Translations under genes and position numbers: made by a program
Shown here: positions 33,422-42,726 of the stretch, in pieces
Position numbering within the stretch: position 1 is the stretch's first letter
Layout of the letters: every line of letters starts with the position of its first letter
From: CAVQBL01 sp963710715
GTDB taxonomy: Bacteria > Pseudomonadota > Gammaproteobacteria > DSM-16500
Assembly (NCBI GenBank): GCA_963710715.1
Contig: CAVQBL010000013.1
Span: 310,001-374,000 of the forward strand
DNA length: 64,000 nt
Direction of reading: 5' to 3'
Notes under the pieces: generated by a model
Told to the model about the DNA's origin: nothing
The model's input: the letters and a program-made list of their open reading frames with translations, nothing else
The model's database searches: none

Positions 33422-33904
33422 ATGATGGATACTCGAAACTGGTTTGTGATCGTAATGACATTTTTCGTTGTATTTATCTTAACTTTGTTGCCTATGCCAG
33501 ATTGGACGACATGGCTGCGTCCAGCATGGGTATTAATGGTTTTAATTTATTGGGCAATTTATTTGCCTTATCAGGTCGGTGTAGGTACGGCATGGCTAAT
33601 TGGAATTTTTCTTGACGTATTAAATGGTACTTTATTAGGTGAGCATGCCCTTGCTTTGGCTGTTGTGGCATATATTGTTGTCCGGCTTCACACGCAATTA
33701 CGCATGTTCCCTCTTGTGCAGCAAGGATTATGGGTTTTTTTATTAGTATTGTTGTATCAATTTATTTTATTCTGCATCCAGGGGTTTCTTGGCGACATAC
33801 CTAAAAGCTGGTTATTTTGGTTGCCTTCAATCACGAGTATGCTTCTGTGGCCATGGGTATTTACCATTATGCGTGATTGTAGACGTAGATTCAGAGTTAT
33901 TTAG
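33422..33904 (+). CDS. mreD: Rod-shape protein MreD
   Basis: 160 residues, five or six membrane segments: FVIVMTFFVVFILTLLPMP, RPAWVLMVLIYWAIYLPYQV, a conserved GIFLDVLNGTLLGEHALAL segment, and a basic tail. Third gene of mreBCD, 7 bp after mreC. Its TAG stop is directly followed by the GTAGGG end of a palindrome. Confidence 0.93.
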   Translation: MMDTRNWFVIVMTFFVVFILTLLPMPDWTTWLRPAWVLMVLIYWAIYLPYQVGVGTAWLIGIFLDVLNGTLLGEHALALAVVAYIVVRLHTQLRMFPLVQQGLWVFLLVLLYQFILFCIQGFLGDIPKSWLFWLPSITSMLLWPWVFTIMRDCRRRFRVI

Positions 33905-33946
33905 TAGGGTGGATTAGACGCACGCTTTTTGCGTCGTAATCCACCA
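33904..33946. repeat. Short GTAGGG-class palindrome between mreD and rng
   Basis: GGTGGATTAGACGCA and TGCGTCGTAATCCACC form a stem with one bulge around CGCTTTT. It starts at the last base of the mreD stop codon and ends 20 bp before rng, so it could weaken read-through or affect RNA stability. Confidence 0.7.
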
Positions 33947-33965
33947 AAATGTTGGAGTGGTGTAG

Positions 33966-35426
33966 ATGTCTCAGGAAATTCTTGTCAATATTACACCGCG
34001 CGAAGTGCGTGTTGCGCTGATGGAAAGTGGTGTTCTTCAAGAAATTCATATTGAGAGAAGCCAGCATCAAAGGCTGTTGGGAAATATCTATAAAGGGCGT
34101 GTCAGTCGCTTGTTGCCCGGTATTCAAGCGGCTTTTGTTGATTTTGGTTTTGAGAAAGCGGGATTTTTACATCTGAGTGATATGTCAGGTCACACACATT
34201 CTGCTGCGGAAGAATTCAATGACTTAACTCATATTGATATAAGAAATTTGCTACGTGTTGGTCAAGATATTCTTGTACAAGTTTATAAAGATCCTTTAGG
34301 TTCAAAAGGTGCTCGCTTAACGACGAAATTTACTGTGCCTTCCCGTTATTTAGTTTTAACGCCTGGAATCAATGAAAGTAATGTCTCACAAAAAATTAAT
34401 GATGAAATTGAACGCCAGCGTTTGATGAATATGATTACTCCAGGTCCGCATGGAGGCTATATTTTTCGCACAGCGGCAGAGGGCGTTTCTCAAGCTGATA
34501 TTGATACCGATAAAGAATTTCTCAATGTAGTCTGGACTGAAGTCATGTCGCGCAGCCAAATAGCAAAATCGACTGATATTGTATATGAAGAAATTCCAAT
34601 TGTTTTACGCGTGTTGCGCGACTTGGTCGGTTATAATATCGAAAGAATTCGTGTAGATCATCAGAGTAGTGCGCAAGCAATGTGTGAATTTGCAAAACTT
34701 TATATTCCCTCTCTCGTTGAACGTATAGAACATTACATCGGTGATAGGCCAATTTTTGATATTTATTTTATCGAAGACGAGTTGCAAAAAGCATTGCAAC
34801 GTAAAGTGCACTTAAAGTCAGGTGGACATCTTATTTTTGACCAGACAGAAGCGATGACGACTATTGATGTGAATACAGGATCATTCGTAGGCAATAATGA
34901 TATCGAACAAACGATATGGAAAACCAACTTAGAAGCGGTAGAAGTGATCGCCCGGCAAGTACGTTTGCGTAATTTAGGTGGGATTGTCATTATTGATTTT
35001 ATCGATATGTCTGATCCTAAACATAAAGCGCATTTGCTGGAATCATTAACTGTAGCAGTTGCTAAAGATAATGCTAAAATACAGCTTAGCGAATTATCAA
35101 GTTTAGGCTTGGTACAAATGACTCGCAAGCGTACTCATGAGAGTCTTGAGCATATCTTATGTACGCCCTGTCCTTTGTGCCAAAAACGCGGCTCAATTAA
35201 GTCGTTGGAAACAATTTGTTATGATATTTTTCGAGAACTAAGACGGACTGCGCAGAATTTTCCGTGGTCTGGTTTTATTGTAGCTGCAGCACAAGATGTT
35301 GTAGATTTTTTATCGGAAGAGGAATCGACAATGTTGGCAGATTTAGAGTCTCAACTTGGAAAATCAATTCAGTTAAAAGTAGAGCTTTCCTATACCCAAG
35401 AGCATTATGACATTTTACCAATCTAA
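33966..35426 (+). CDS. rng: Ribonuclease G
   Basis: 486 residues of the RNase E/G family: MSQEILVNITPREVRVALME, the S1-like domain (NIYKGRVSRLLPGIQAAFVD), the metal-binding DNase-I-like motif TIDVNTGSFVG, and the zinc-link CTPCPLC. It processes 16S rRNA 5' ends and degrades some mRNAs. Placement after mreBCD is conserved in gammaproteobacteria, although maf is missing between them here. It overlaps yhdP by 20 bp. Confidence 0.95.
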   Translation: MSQEILVNITPREVRVALMESGVLQEIHIERSQHQRLLGNIYKGRVSRLLPGIQAAFVDFGFEKAGFLHLSDMSGHTHSAAEEFNDLTHIDIRNLLRVGQDILVQVYKDPLGSKGARLTTKFTVPSRYLVLTPGINESNVSQKINDEIERQRLMNMITPGPHGGYIFRTAAEGVSQADIDTDKEFLNVVWTEVMSRSQIAKSTDIVYEEIPIVLRVLRDLVGYNIERIRVDHQSSAQAMCEFAKLYIPSLVERIEHYIGDRPIFDIYFIEDELQKALQRKVHLKSGGHLIFDQTEAMTTIDVNTGSFVGNNDIEQTIWKTNLEAVEVIARQVRLRNLGGIVIIDFIDMSDPKHKAHLLESLTVAVAKDNAKIQLSELSSLGLVQMTRKRTHESLEHILCTPCPLCQKRGSIKSLETICYDIFRELRRTAQNFPWSGFIVAAAQDVVDFLSEEESTMLADLESQLGKSIQLKVELSYTQEHYDILPI

Positions 35427-38400
35427 AAAACTCAAACTCATTGGGTATATGCTTGCCTTTTTCATTATTTTGGCTGCCCTGGTGGCGAGTGTCACTCAAT
35501 TATTAAATCCATTCTTTAATCGTCATTTACCGGATCTTGAAGTGTGGGCGAGCAATTATTTTCAAGTGCCATTAAAAGTGGATCGAGTTAAAGTGTCATG
35601 GCATTGGCTAGGGCCAGAAATTTTATTTCAGCAAGTCAGTGTCTTAGATCAGAAAACAAAGAAACCTAAGCTGAAAATTCAACAAGTCGAAATCGATCTG
35701 AGCTTGCTTCGCAGTCTTTTTTCTTGGCGTATAGCCCCCGAAAGTTTTGTAGTTTCGGGTGTACATTTAAATGTGCACCAAAAACCCACAGGGCAGCTGA
35801 ATGTGGGTGGGTTACTGGGAATTAATGTACAAGATACTTTGACAGGCGCTTCTTTGCAGACAGAACAAGTCGCAGCACAAATCTTTTCTCAGCCACGTCT
35901 AGGGCTTCGCGATATTGAAATTCGTTATATCGATGCAAATAAAGTAGAAAAATCTCTCACGTTAAAAGCATTAACCTTGCGAAATAGCAGCACGCAACAT
36001 TTATTGAAAGGTAGAGTGGTGCTGAATCAAGATATTCCGACTAAAGTGAATATTGTTTTCCAATGGAAAGGCAATGTACTTGAATTAGAAAAGGTGAAAG
36101 CAAAATTATATTTTTATGTGGAAGGTCTTTCTCTCGCGCAATGGCTGAAAAAAATGTCGTGGGAAGATTTACAAATTAAACAGGGACTGATTAGCGCTAA
36201 AATTTGGGCTGACTGGGACGAAAATCAATGGCAAAAGATACAAAGTTCATTTCAGTTATATGGATTAGAGCTAATGTTTGGATCCCGCGGACAAATCCCA
36301 GCTAGGAGCACGCTGGGAGCGGGGCGACGTCAAGAGACTCAGTCTATTGAACGCTTAAGCGGTAATGTAGGCTGGCGACGAGAAGGAGATAAACAAATTT
36401 TTGCGGGCGATGAAATCTTTATTGATTTGCCTGATCATCTTTGGCCAACAACAAATTTTGCCATCACTGTTTTACCCACGACAGATGGAAAATTTTCTCT
36501 ACAGCATATCAAAATTGGATATTTGAATTTAAATGATGTAAAAAAATTTTTACTCAACAGTTCTATTTTATCAAATCAAAATCGGCAGGATTTAACCAGT
36601 TTAAATCCTCGCGGCGAAATAAAAAATCTAGATATTGCTTTTTCGGGAGAATTAACTGATTTAATGAAAATAGTTTTAGGAGTAGAAGTTTCAAATCTCA
36701 CTCTCGCTCCTTGGAATCAGATGCCGGGTATAGGAAATTTAAGTGGAAAACTCAAATGGGATGGTAAGCAAGGTAATTTTACACTGAATAGTCGTCAAAC
36801 ATCAGTCACTCTCAATCGAGTATTTGAAAATGCCTTGGGGTTTGATCAGTTATTGGGTTCTATTGACTGGAAAAAAGATGATAGCAATGTATGGACAGTG
36901 AAAACAAAAAAATTCCAAGTAGAAAATTCAGATCTTCATGTAACTGCGGATGCAGTTCTAACCTTGCCGGAAAAAAATTCTCCATCAATCGATTTGGCGG
37001 GTGATTTTGTATTGAAGAATGTAGCACATGCGACCCGTTATTTGCCATTGAAAATTTTTGAGGCAGATCTCGTGCAATGGCTTAAGCAAGCTTTCTTAAG
37101 TGGCCAAGTGGAATCGGGTAAGGTGATTTTGCAAGGGAAGCTCAGTGATTATCCTTTCGATACAGCTCCTGGAAATTTTATGATTAGCGGTGATATTAAA
37201 AATATAAATATGAATTTTGCACCGGGTTGGCCAGGGCTCAAGGGTTTAATGGGTAAGCTTACTTTTTCTAAAAACTCAATGGCAGCAGAAATTGATTCTG
37301 GACAAATGTTAAATATTCCAATCACACGCGTTAAAGCTTTGATTGCTTCTTTAGGTGGGGCTGAGCCATCTATCTTGAGTATTGATAGCCTACTACAAGA
37401 TGATTTGAATGCAGTTCTCGATTTTATCCGCCATAGTCCATTGCAAAAAACCATAGGTAAAGATTTAACGGGAATTAATCTATCGGGTCCCGTGCAACTT
37501 ACGCTTGGATTGGCTATTCCATTAGAGAATCCAGATGCGACTAAAGTGACAGGGAGTGCGGTTTTATCTTCTGCAACGTTAAATCTTCCGCAGTGGAATT
37601 TAGTATTCGACCGTATTGATGGCACTCTTAATTTTACAGAAAATGAAGTGAAAGCCAAAGACTTGCGCGGTCTTTTATTTGACGAACCAGCGACGTTAAG
37701 TTTAACCACGTTAAATAAAGACAAAACTTCATTTATACGTGCCGATATTTCAAGTCGGGTTAGTATTCCTGTGTTACAAAATCATTTAAGCATTCCTCTT
37801 GATCGTGTTCTTACGGGAGTTGTGAATTATCAAGCACAGTTAATGTTACCGCATGCACAACCAGGAAATGGTAAAATTACTGTGCGCTCTGATTTAAAAG
37901 GAATTGATATTGATTTGCCAGCGCCATTTGGAAAAAATTCGCATCAAGCTAATAATTTCTTATTAGAAGTATTCATTAATCAAAATCAGTTTTCAAATGC
38001 AAAATTAAGTTATGCAAACTCTACTGCTACAATTGGGTATCAAAAATCTAAGCAGGGGTTACGTACAGTGACAGTGGATTTGAGTAATGACATGATGGCA
38101 GGTCAAGTTGTTATGCCAATACGTTCTTTGCAGCAAGGAATCAAAGCTGATTTTCAATATATTCGTGTACCAGAAAGCGCTGCTAAAAATACTTTGTCTA
38201 TTAATCCAGAATCTTTACCACCGCTTTCATTAACGGTGAATGATTTTCGTTACGGGGACAAAAAATTTGGGCGTGTTATGTTAACACTGGTGCCAGTGCC
38301 AAAAGGATCAGCAATTAAGCAATTAAATATTAATTCTGTTTTTTTAAAATTGAATGCGAGTGGTGAATGGATAATGGTAGACAAGCAACACAAAACACAT

Positions 38401-39045
38401 TTGCAAGGTAACGCGAAAACCAATAATGTGCGTGGCTTGCTTAATCAATGGGGTTTTCCTACTACGAGTATTGTTCTTGGCCAAGGAGATGCTAATTTTA
38501 ATTTAACCTGGTCGGATACATTGTTTAACCCAACGCTTTCGGATATGGTGGGTAGTCTTTCACTTAATTTGGGTGCAGGCCGCGTTGTGAATGTAGGCAG
38601 TGAAGCAGATGCGAAGTTAGGTATTGTACGTATGCTGAATCTTTTTAGTTTACAAACATTGCCCCGTCGGTTGAGTTTAAATTTCAGTGATTTGGTTCAG
38701 AAGGGTTATAGTTTTGATTACATGAGAGGCACGTTTGATTTGAGAGAAGGCGATGCGTTTACTGAAAATATGCGCTTTGATGGGCCAGCTGCGCAAATTG
38801 ATATTGCTGGCAATATTGGCTTGGAAGAGAAAAGTTATGATCTGACTATGAGTGTGACACCGCATGTGTCACCGAGTCTTCCTGTTGCAGCAACGCTTGC
38901 CATCATCAATCCTATTGCTGGTCTTGCTAGTTTAGCCATGGAACCTGTGCTGAGTCGTTCTAGATTGGTAACATATTATTATACTGTCAAAGGTACTTGG
39001 GATAATCCAGTGTGGAAAGAAGTGAAATTTGCACCGCGGAGGTGA
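35407..39045 (+). CDS. yhdP: YhdP/AsmA-family intermembrane phospholipid transport protein
   Basis: 1212 residues: an N-terminal membrane anchor (KLIGYMLAFFIILAALVASV), then a very long beta-rich periplasmic region, as in the AsmA-like lipid-bridge proteins (YhdP, TamB, YdbH). The C-terminal domain (VGSLSLNLGAGRVVNVG, KLGIVRMLNLFSLQTLPRRL, then FDYMRGTFDLREGDAFTENM) is diagnostic of YhdP. In E. coli YhdP moves phospholipids to the outer membrane. The usual downstream tldD is absent. Confidence 0.92.
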   Translation: MTFYQSKKLKLIGYMLAFFIILAALVASVTQLLNPFFNRHLPDLEVWASNYFQVPLKVDRVKVSWHWLGPEILFQQVSVLDQKTKKPKLKIQQVEIDLSLLRSLFSWRIAPESFVVSGVHLNVHQKPTGQLNVGGLLGINVQDTLTGASLQTEQVAAQIFSQPRLGLRDIEIRYIDANKVEKSLTLKALTLRNSSTQHLLKGRVVLNQDIPTKVNIVFQWKGNVLELEKVKAKLYFYVEGLSLAQWLKKMSWEDLQIKQGLISAKIWADWDENQWQKIQSSFQLYGLELMFGSRGQIPARSTLGAGRRQETQSIERLSGNVGWRREGDKQIFAGDEIFIDLPDHLWPTTNFAITVLPTTDGKFSLQHIKIGYLNLNDVKKFLLNSSILSNQNRQDLTSLNPRGEIKNLDIAFSGELTDLMKIVLGVEVSNLTLAPWNQMPGIGNLSGKLKWDGKQGNFTLNSRQTSVTLNRVFENALGFDQLLGSIDWKKDDSNVWTVKTKKFQVENSDLHVTADAVLTLPEKNSPSIDLAGDFVLKNVAHATRYLPLKIFEADLVQWLKQAFLSGQVESGKVILQGKLSDYPFDTAPGNFMISGDIKNINMNFAPGWPGLKGLMGKLTFSKNSMAAEIDSGQMLNIPITRVKALIASLGGAEPSILSIDSLLQDDLNAVLDFIRHSPLQKTIGKDLTGINLSGPVQLTLGLAIPLENPDATKVTGSAVLSSATLNLPQWNLVFDRIDGTLNFTENEVKAKDLRGLLFDEPATLSLTTLNKDKTSFIRADISSRVSIPVLQNHLSIPLDRVLTGVVNYQAQLMLPHAQPGNGKITVRSDLKGIDIDLPAPFGKNSHQANNFLLEVFINQNQFSNAKLSYANSTATIGYQKSKQGLRTVTVDLSNDMMAGQVVMPIRSLQQGIKADFQYIRVPESAAKNTLSINPESLPPLSLTVNDFRYGDKKFGRVMLTLVPVPKGSAIKQLNINSVFLKLNASGEWIMVDKQHKTHLQGNAKTNNVRGLLNQWGFPTTSIVLGQGDANFNLTWSDTLFNPTLSDMVGSLSLNLGAGRVVNVGSEADAKLGIVRMLNLFSLQTLPRRLSLNFSDLVQKGYSFDYMRGTFDLREGDAFTENMRFDGPAAQIDIAGNIGLEEKSYDLTMSVTPHVSPSLPVAATLAIINPIAGLASLAMEPVLSRSRLVTYYYTVKGTWDNPVWKEVKFAPRR

Positions 39046-39171
39046 AGGATTGTTTTAAAGGCGCTGTGTGCGAAAAGTGAAAGCATGCATCCAATGCCAC
39101 CCCGTTTTTTTATGCCTAAAATTCTATAACAATAAAAACAGAGTTTTTGAAATAAAAGCTTTACGCCCTCG

Positions 39172-39357
39172 CTAGGATCGCGAAAACCAAATGATAAGCA
39201 ATCCAATGATCGCGAGGCAACCACCATAATAGGCCCATGGGGTCTGGTTAATCATAAAAGTATTTGCCGGCCATTTGATATAACCGAGACCTTGTCCGAT
39301 CCAGAGTAATCCCAGAATAAATGCGATCAGGCCAACAATCAAAAGTAACGTTTTCAT
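39172..39357 (-). CDS. Small two-helix membrane protein
   Basis: 61 residues with two hydrophobic helices (LLLIVGLIAFILGLLWIGQG and WAYYGGCLAIIGLLIIWF) joined by a short polar loop. A strong AGGAGAG ribosome-binding site lies upstream of the ATG. Short proteins of this layout are common in gammaproteobacteria but I cannot name a function. It is convergent with yhdP. Confidence 0.7.
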   Translation of the reverse strand: MKTLLLIVGLIAFILGLLWIGQGLGYIKWPANTFMINQTPWAYYGGCLAIIGLLIIWFSRS

Positions 39358-39421
39358 ATTTTTGCTCTCCTAAAAAATAGATTTTCTTCCTTTAGTATAA
39401 TTTTACGCTATTAGAGACTAT

Positions 39422-39462
39422 TTGTAAACCTAGTTTACAATGATTACAAATTACGCTATACT
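39422..39462 (+). promoter_or_regulatory. Promoter with palindromic operator for the DUF4258/HTH pair
   Basis: A near-consensus promoter TTTACA (39434-39439), 17-bp spacer, TATACT (39457-39462). Its -35 is embedded in the perfect palindrome TTGTAAACCTAGTTTACAA (39422-39440). Binding of the HTH antitoxin there would occlude RNA polymerase. Confidence 0.75.
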
Positions 39463-39495
39463 TTCTATATAAGAAATAGTAAATGGAATGCTCAA

Positions 39496-39840
39496 GTGTC
39501 TAAAAAACCTAATAAAAAAACTGATGCAGAATTGTGGGCTTTAATCACAAAAATGATATCTAATGGAAATTACATTTTTTTGAAACATGCGCATGATCGC
39601 CTAAAAGATCGGAATGTTAGTGATATTGATGTTCTTGATGTTTTAGAAAACAAATCCAAACGTCAGAGGAGAAGAAATAAAAGTAAAGACGTATTTTTGC
39701 CTGGGTATAAAGATTGGAACTATTGGATAGAGGGGAATGACCTTGATGGTAAAAAAATTAGAATTATTATTTCATTTGACGATGAATTGATGCTGGTTAT
39801 TACAGTGATACGTATTGGAGGAGGCATTAACTATGAATAA
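39496..39840 (+). CDS. DUF4258-type putative toxin
   Basis: 114 residues from a GTG start: a basic linker, then the DUF4258 pattern FLKHAHDRLKDRNVSDIDVL, the EGNDLDGKKIRIIISFDDEL segment and a terminal VITVIRIG strand. Such proteins are small RelE/MqsR-like domains found next to HTH antitoxins. It overlaps the next gene by 8 bp. Toxin activity is inferred from family and context. Confidence 0.75.
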   Translation: MSKKPNKKTDAELWALITKMISNGNYIFLKHAHDRLKDRNVSDIDVLDVLENKSKRQRRRNKSKDVFLPGYKDWNYWIEGNDLDGKKIRIIISFDDELMLVITVIRIGGGINYE

Positions 39841-40273
39841 AAAAATTATAAAAAATTATACTTATGATGGGCTTGGCTTCCCTGTGGAACTTCATAATAT
39901 TGAAATGGTGAAGTTTGGTGATGAATATCATCCAAAAATTGATGTTAGGAAAATTTCAGATTCTGTTATTCAATCTCTCGTGCTGCAAAAATCAAGGCTC
40001 ACAGGGAATCAAATTAAATTTATCAGAACATACTTTTCCATGAGTTTAAGAGAATTTGCCAAGGTTGTGAATGAATCCCATATGGCTGTAAAAAAGTGGG
40101 AGAATTTTCAAAATGAGCCTACTAATATGGATAAAAATATCGAAATCATGTTGCGGCTTCATATCTTTAATCACATTCTTGTTAAAAAACAAAATAATGA
40201 AAAGAGAAAGAATGAATTTTATAACAAATTTTTAGTATTAACAGAGATGTTTTCTCATCGTCAATATGCTTAA
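39833..40273 (+). CDS. HTH antitoxin partner (MqsA-like C-terminal domain)
   Basis: 146 residues from the ATG at 39833, which has GGAGGA at the right spacing. The N-terminal part (NYTYDGLGFPVELHNIEMVK) is not the zinc domain of classic MqsA. The C-terminal XRE-type HTH is clear: LTGNQIKFIRTYFSMSLREF, followed by AKVVNESHMAVKKWEN. It would repress through the palindrome at 39422-39440. Confidence 0.8.
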   Translation: MNKKIIKNYTYDGLGFPVELHNIEMVKFGDEYHPKIDVRKISDSVIQSLVLQKSRLTGNQIKFIRTYFSMSLREFAKVVNESHMAVKKWENFQNEPTNMDKNIEIMLRLHIFNHILVKKQNNEKRKNEFYNKFLVLTEMFSHRQYA

Positions 40274-40369
40274 ACCCCATTCGTCGATAATGTTAAAGAT
40301 TGGAGAAGTGAAAAAAAACTCATTAATTAATTCATAATGATAATTAACATAAAAAGTAGGAAGTATATT

Positions 40370-41975
40370 ATGAATGAAGGAACATATACGATTATCAGAC
40401 AATATTTAGGAACAGAGCTTCTTAAATATTCATTAAATTATAATGAAGAAATGGAAGGAGTTCCTTTCCAAAATCTTAATTTTAGTTCAGACCAGCTTAA
40501 GGCTTTAGAAGCTCTTGATGCAGCAATTAAAAAGGAGGGGCATGATTTCATTGACAAAGGTGGATTTGGAGATGGTTTTGGTTTTTCCATTCCTGATCTT
40601 AAGTCTAATCTTAAGATTCAAAACGAAAATATTTTTAACTATTGCAGAAAGTTATGCAAAGGAGAGTTTCCAAAATTTTCAAATGTAGTAAACGATCCAT
40701 TATTAGAATTTATTTCAAATTTAGCTGTCGAAGCCTATCCCATCTTCCTTATAAAGTCATCTCTCGGTTCACAACAGCCTATTCGAGCAGTTAATGCTAA
40801 TATGAAACAGTGGGAAGAATTTGTGCGGTTAGTTAAGAACGATATGCTGGACACTTTAACAAATAAAAAAAGTGATACGTTGGAATATTCTTTTGCATTT
40901 GAGACCGATAACGGATTTGGATTTGGCTCTCAGGTAGGCGGGGCATTGAGCACTATAATTTCTAGATCGTTTCAAAACTGTTGCTATAAAATGAAATATG
41001 ATTTAAAAAGTTTTCTAGAAGAAATTGAGATGTCAATAAATAAGCTCAGATCGTTGTCAAAAGGGGGCGAAGAAAAATTTTCAATTTTTATCGGAGCACC
41101 GGGTCTTATTATTAAAGATATGAAAGAAATAGTTTTTTCTGATTGTATTGTTAGACCTATTGGTAGCTTTAAAAATCCTGGAAAAAATATAAATCGAATA
41201 ATTGCAACGCAGGGTGATAATCACCTCGAGACCGGCGCTATAGTAGAGATTATTTATTCTATTAATAAAACTTTTAAAAGCTCCAGAGATGGCATCTGCT
41301 CATTTTCTACAGAGTTACGGGAGCATGTTGAAAAATGCTTAGAACGTTTAAAATTTTCGATCTGTTTTAGTTTGAGTGATAATTATGCTTTTATTCCTAA
41401 CTATGAAGAAAATGGTTTCCCTCTAATAGAGGTTGGCAATTATTCTTTTAATGATAAAATTACAAGGAAGAGTGTCACTATTAAAAGAGAAAATATCGAT
41501 GAAATAACAAAATGGTATAACCAGTTAATATCATTAGGTGATGATATAGAACGTATTCGAATCCCACTTACCAGACTAAATTATGCAATTCATGAAAGAG
41601 ATAACCCAGAAGATGGTTTTATTGATGCTTTAATTGCTTGGGAAGCACTTTTTTAGCGGCACTCCTGAAACCTCATTCAAGGTTACAGGGAGTATAGCAA
41701 AATTCTTAAAAAACCCAGCTGAGCGGAGTGGTTTTTTAAAGCAATTGAAAAAGATTTACGATGCCAGAAGTAAAATCGTTCATGGTGTATCAGACAGTAA
41801 ATTTACTAGCGATGAAATAGAAGAGTTTCGTTCAGAGGCGGTTAAGATTGGTTTAGATTGCTTAAAAAAATTAATAATCAACAAAGAATTATTGCGAATG
41901 TCATCGAATGACAGGTGTAAAGAAATTTTAATTCTCAGTGATGATTTAGATAAACCACCCATGCTGCTCAGCTAA
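40370..41975 (+). pseudogene. Apea-like HEPN-domain protein, split by a +1 frameshift
   Basis: The start is the ATG at 40370 (MNEGTYTIIRQYLGTELLKY) with AGGAAG upstream. The N-terminal 400 residues are of unknown fold. The C-terminus is the Apea-like HEPN domain: DALIAWEALF, a frame break in the run of six T at 41649-41654, then SGTPETSFKVTGSIAKFLKN and IYDARSKIVHG with the RxxxxH ribonuclease-type motif. Removing one T gives a continuous protein of about 534 residues. It lies 96 bp after the HTH gene on the same strand. HEPN proteins often act in phage defence or as toxins; this is family knowledge only. Confidence 0.75.
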
Positions 41976-41994
41976 CAGTAGGTGAAGAAGTGAT

Positions 41995-42151
41995 GTAGGG
42001 CGTGCAAAGGCCGTCCCGTAATGCTTTTATACGGGATCAGGCCATGCTCACCCTATAAAAAAGGTGGACACGCTACGTCCCCGCGAAGCCTGCCCCTGCG
42101 TGCTTTAAGCAGGGGAGCATGCGGGGACAAGCTTTGTGTCCACCACCCTAC
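41995..42151. repeat. Large composite GTAGGG/CCCTAC palindrome
   Basis: The ends GTAGGG and CCCTAC enclose GGTGGACACGCTACGTCCCC paired with GGGGACAAGCTTTGTGTCCACC, plus internal hairpins CCCGTA...TACGGG and CCCCTGC...GCAGGGG. The right end supplies the TAG stop codon of rnfB. It fills the gap between the HEPN gene and rnfB. Confidence 0.8.
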
Positions 42152-42726
42152 GGCTTTTTCATCTTTGCTCGCAACAACGCAGCTTGCACATACGCTTTTT
42201 TTTCTGTTGTGATAGTGGCAGGAATATTTTCTTTAGGAGCTAAGCGTTTTTCACGTGCGCGATAACGATTTCTAAAGTGATTGGCTTTTTGTTTTTCAAT
42301 TTCTTCTAATAAAACAGCACGTGGAACCATATCAATACAATCCACTGGGCACGGTGCGACACAAAGTTCGCAGCCAGTGCATTCATCTGCAATCACTGTA
42401 TGCATTTGTTTTGCACCACCAAGAATGGCATCGACGGGGCAAGCTTGAATGCATTTAGTGCAACCTATGCATTCTGCTTCGCGAATGACAGCAAGTAAGG
42501 ATGGTTTGGCTTTTTGTTTCATTTCAGTAATGAAGGGTGTGGGATCTTTATCCAGTAATTTTGCAATAGCAAATAAACCTTTTACTCCGCCGGGTGGGCA
42601 GAGATTAATGTCAGCTGTTTCTTCAGCCAGTGCTTTTGCATACGGCATGCAGCCATTGAAGCCACACAAGCCACATTGAGTTTGAGGGAGGATGGCATCA
42701 ATTTGTTCGGGGGTGGGTTTTGTCAT
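42148..42726 (-). CDS. rnfB: RnfB-like iron-sulfur protein without membrane anchor
   Basis: 192 residues. The N-terminal 4Fe-4S motif is QTQCGLCGFNGCMPYAKALA, followed by LCPPGG, and two ferredoxin-type clusters follow: CIGCTKCIQACPVDAI and CTGCELCVAPCPVDCI. The hydrophobic N-terminal helix that anchors RnfB in the Rnf complex is missing, and no other rnf gene is nearby, so it probably acts as a free electron carrier. It overlaps metG by 4 bp. The TAG stop is part of a palindromic repeat. Confidence 0.88.
   Translation of the reverse strand: MTKPTPEQIDAILPQTQCGLCGFNGCMPYAKALAEETADINLCPPGGVKGLFAIAKLLDKDPTPFITEMKQKAKPSLLAVIREAECIGCTKCIQACPVDAILGGAKQMHTVIADECTGCELCVAPCPVDCIDMVPRAVLLEEIEKQKANHFRNRYRAREKRLAPKENIPATITTEKKAYVQAALLRAKMKKP

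Noticed and set aside
37149..37724. 191-codon minus-strand frame inside yhdP
   Set aside because: Antisense shadow of a full-length gene.
41649..41654. Programmed ribosomal frameshift in the HEPN gene
   Set aside because: A +1 shift would be needed and there is no slippery-site context or downstream structure typical of known programmed sites; slip or mutation is simpler.
42021..42212. 63-codon plus-strand frame after the HEPN gene
   Set aside because: Lies in the composite palindrome and the antisense end of rnfB.
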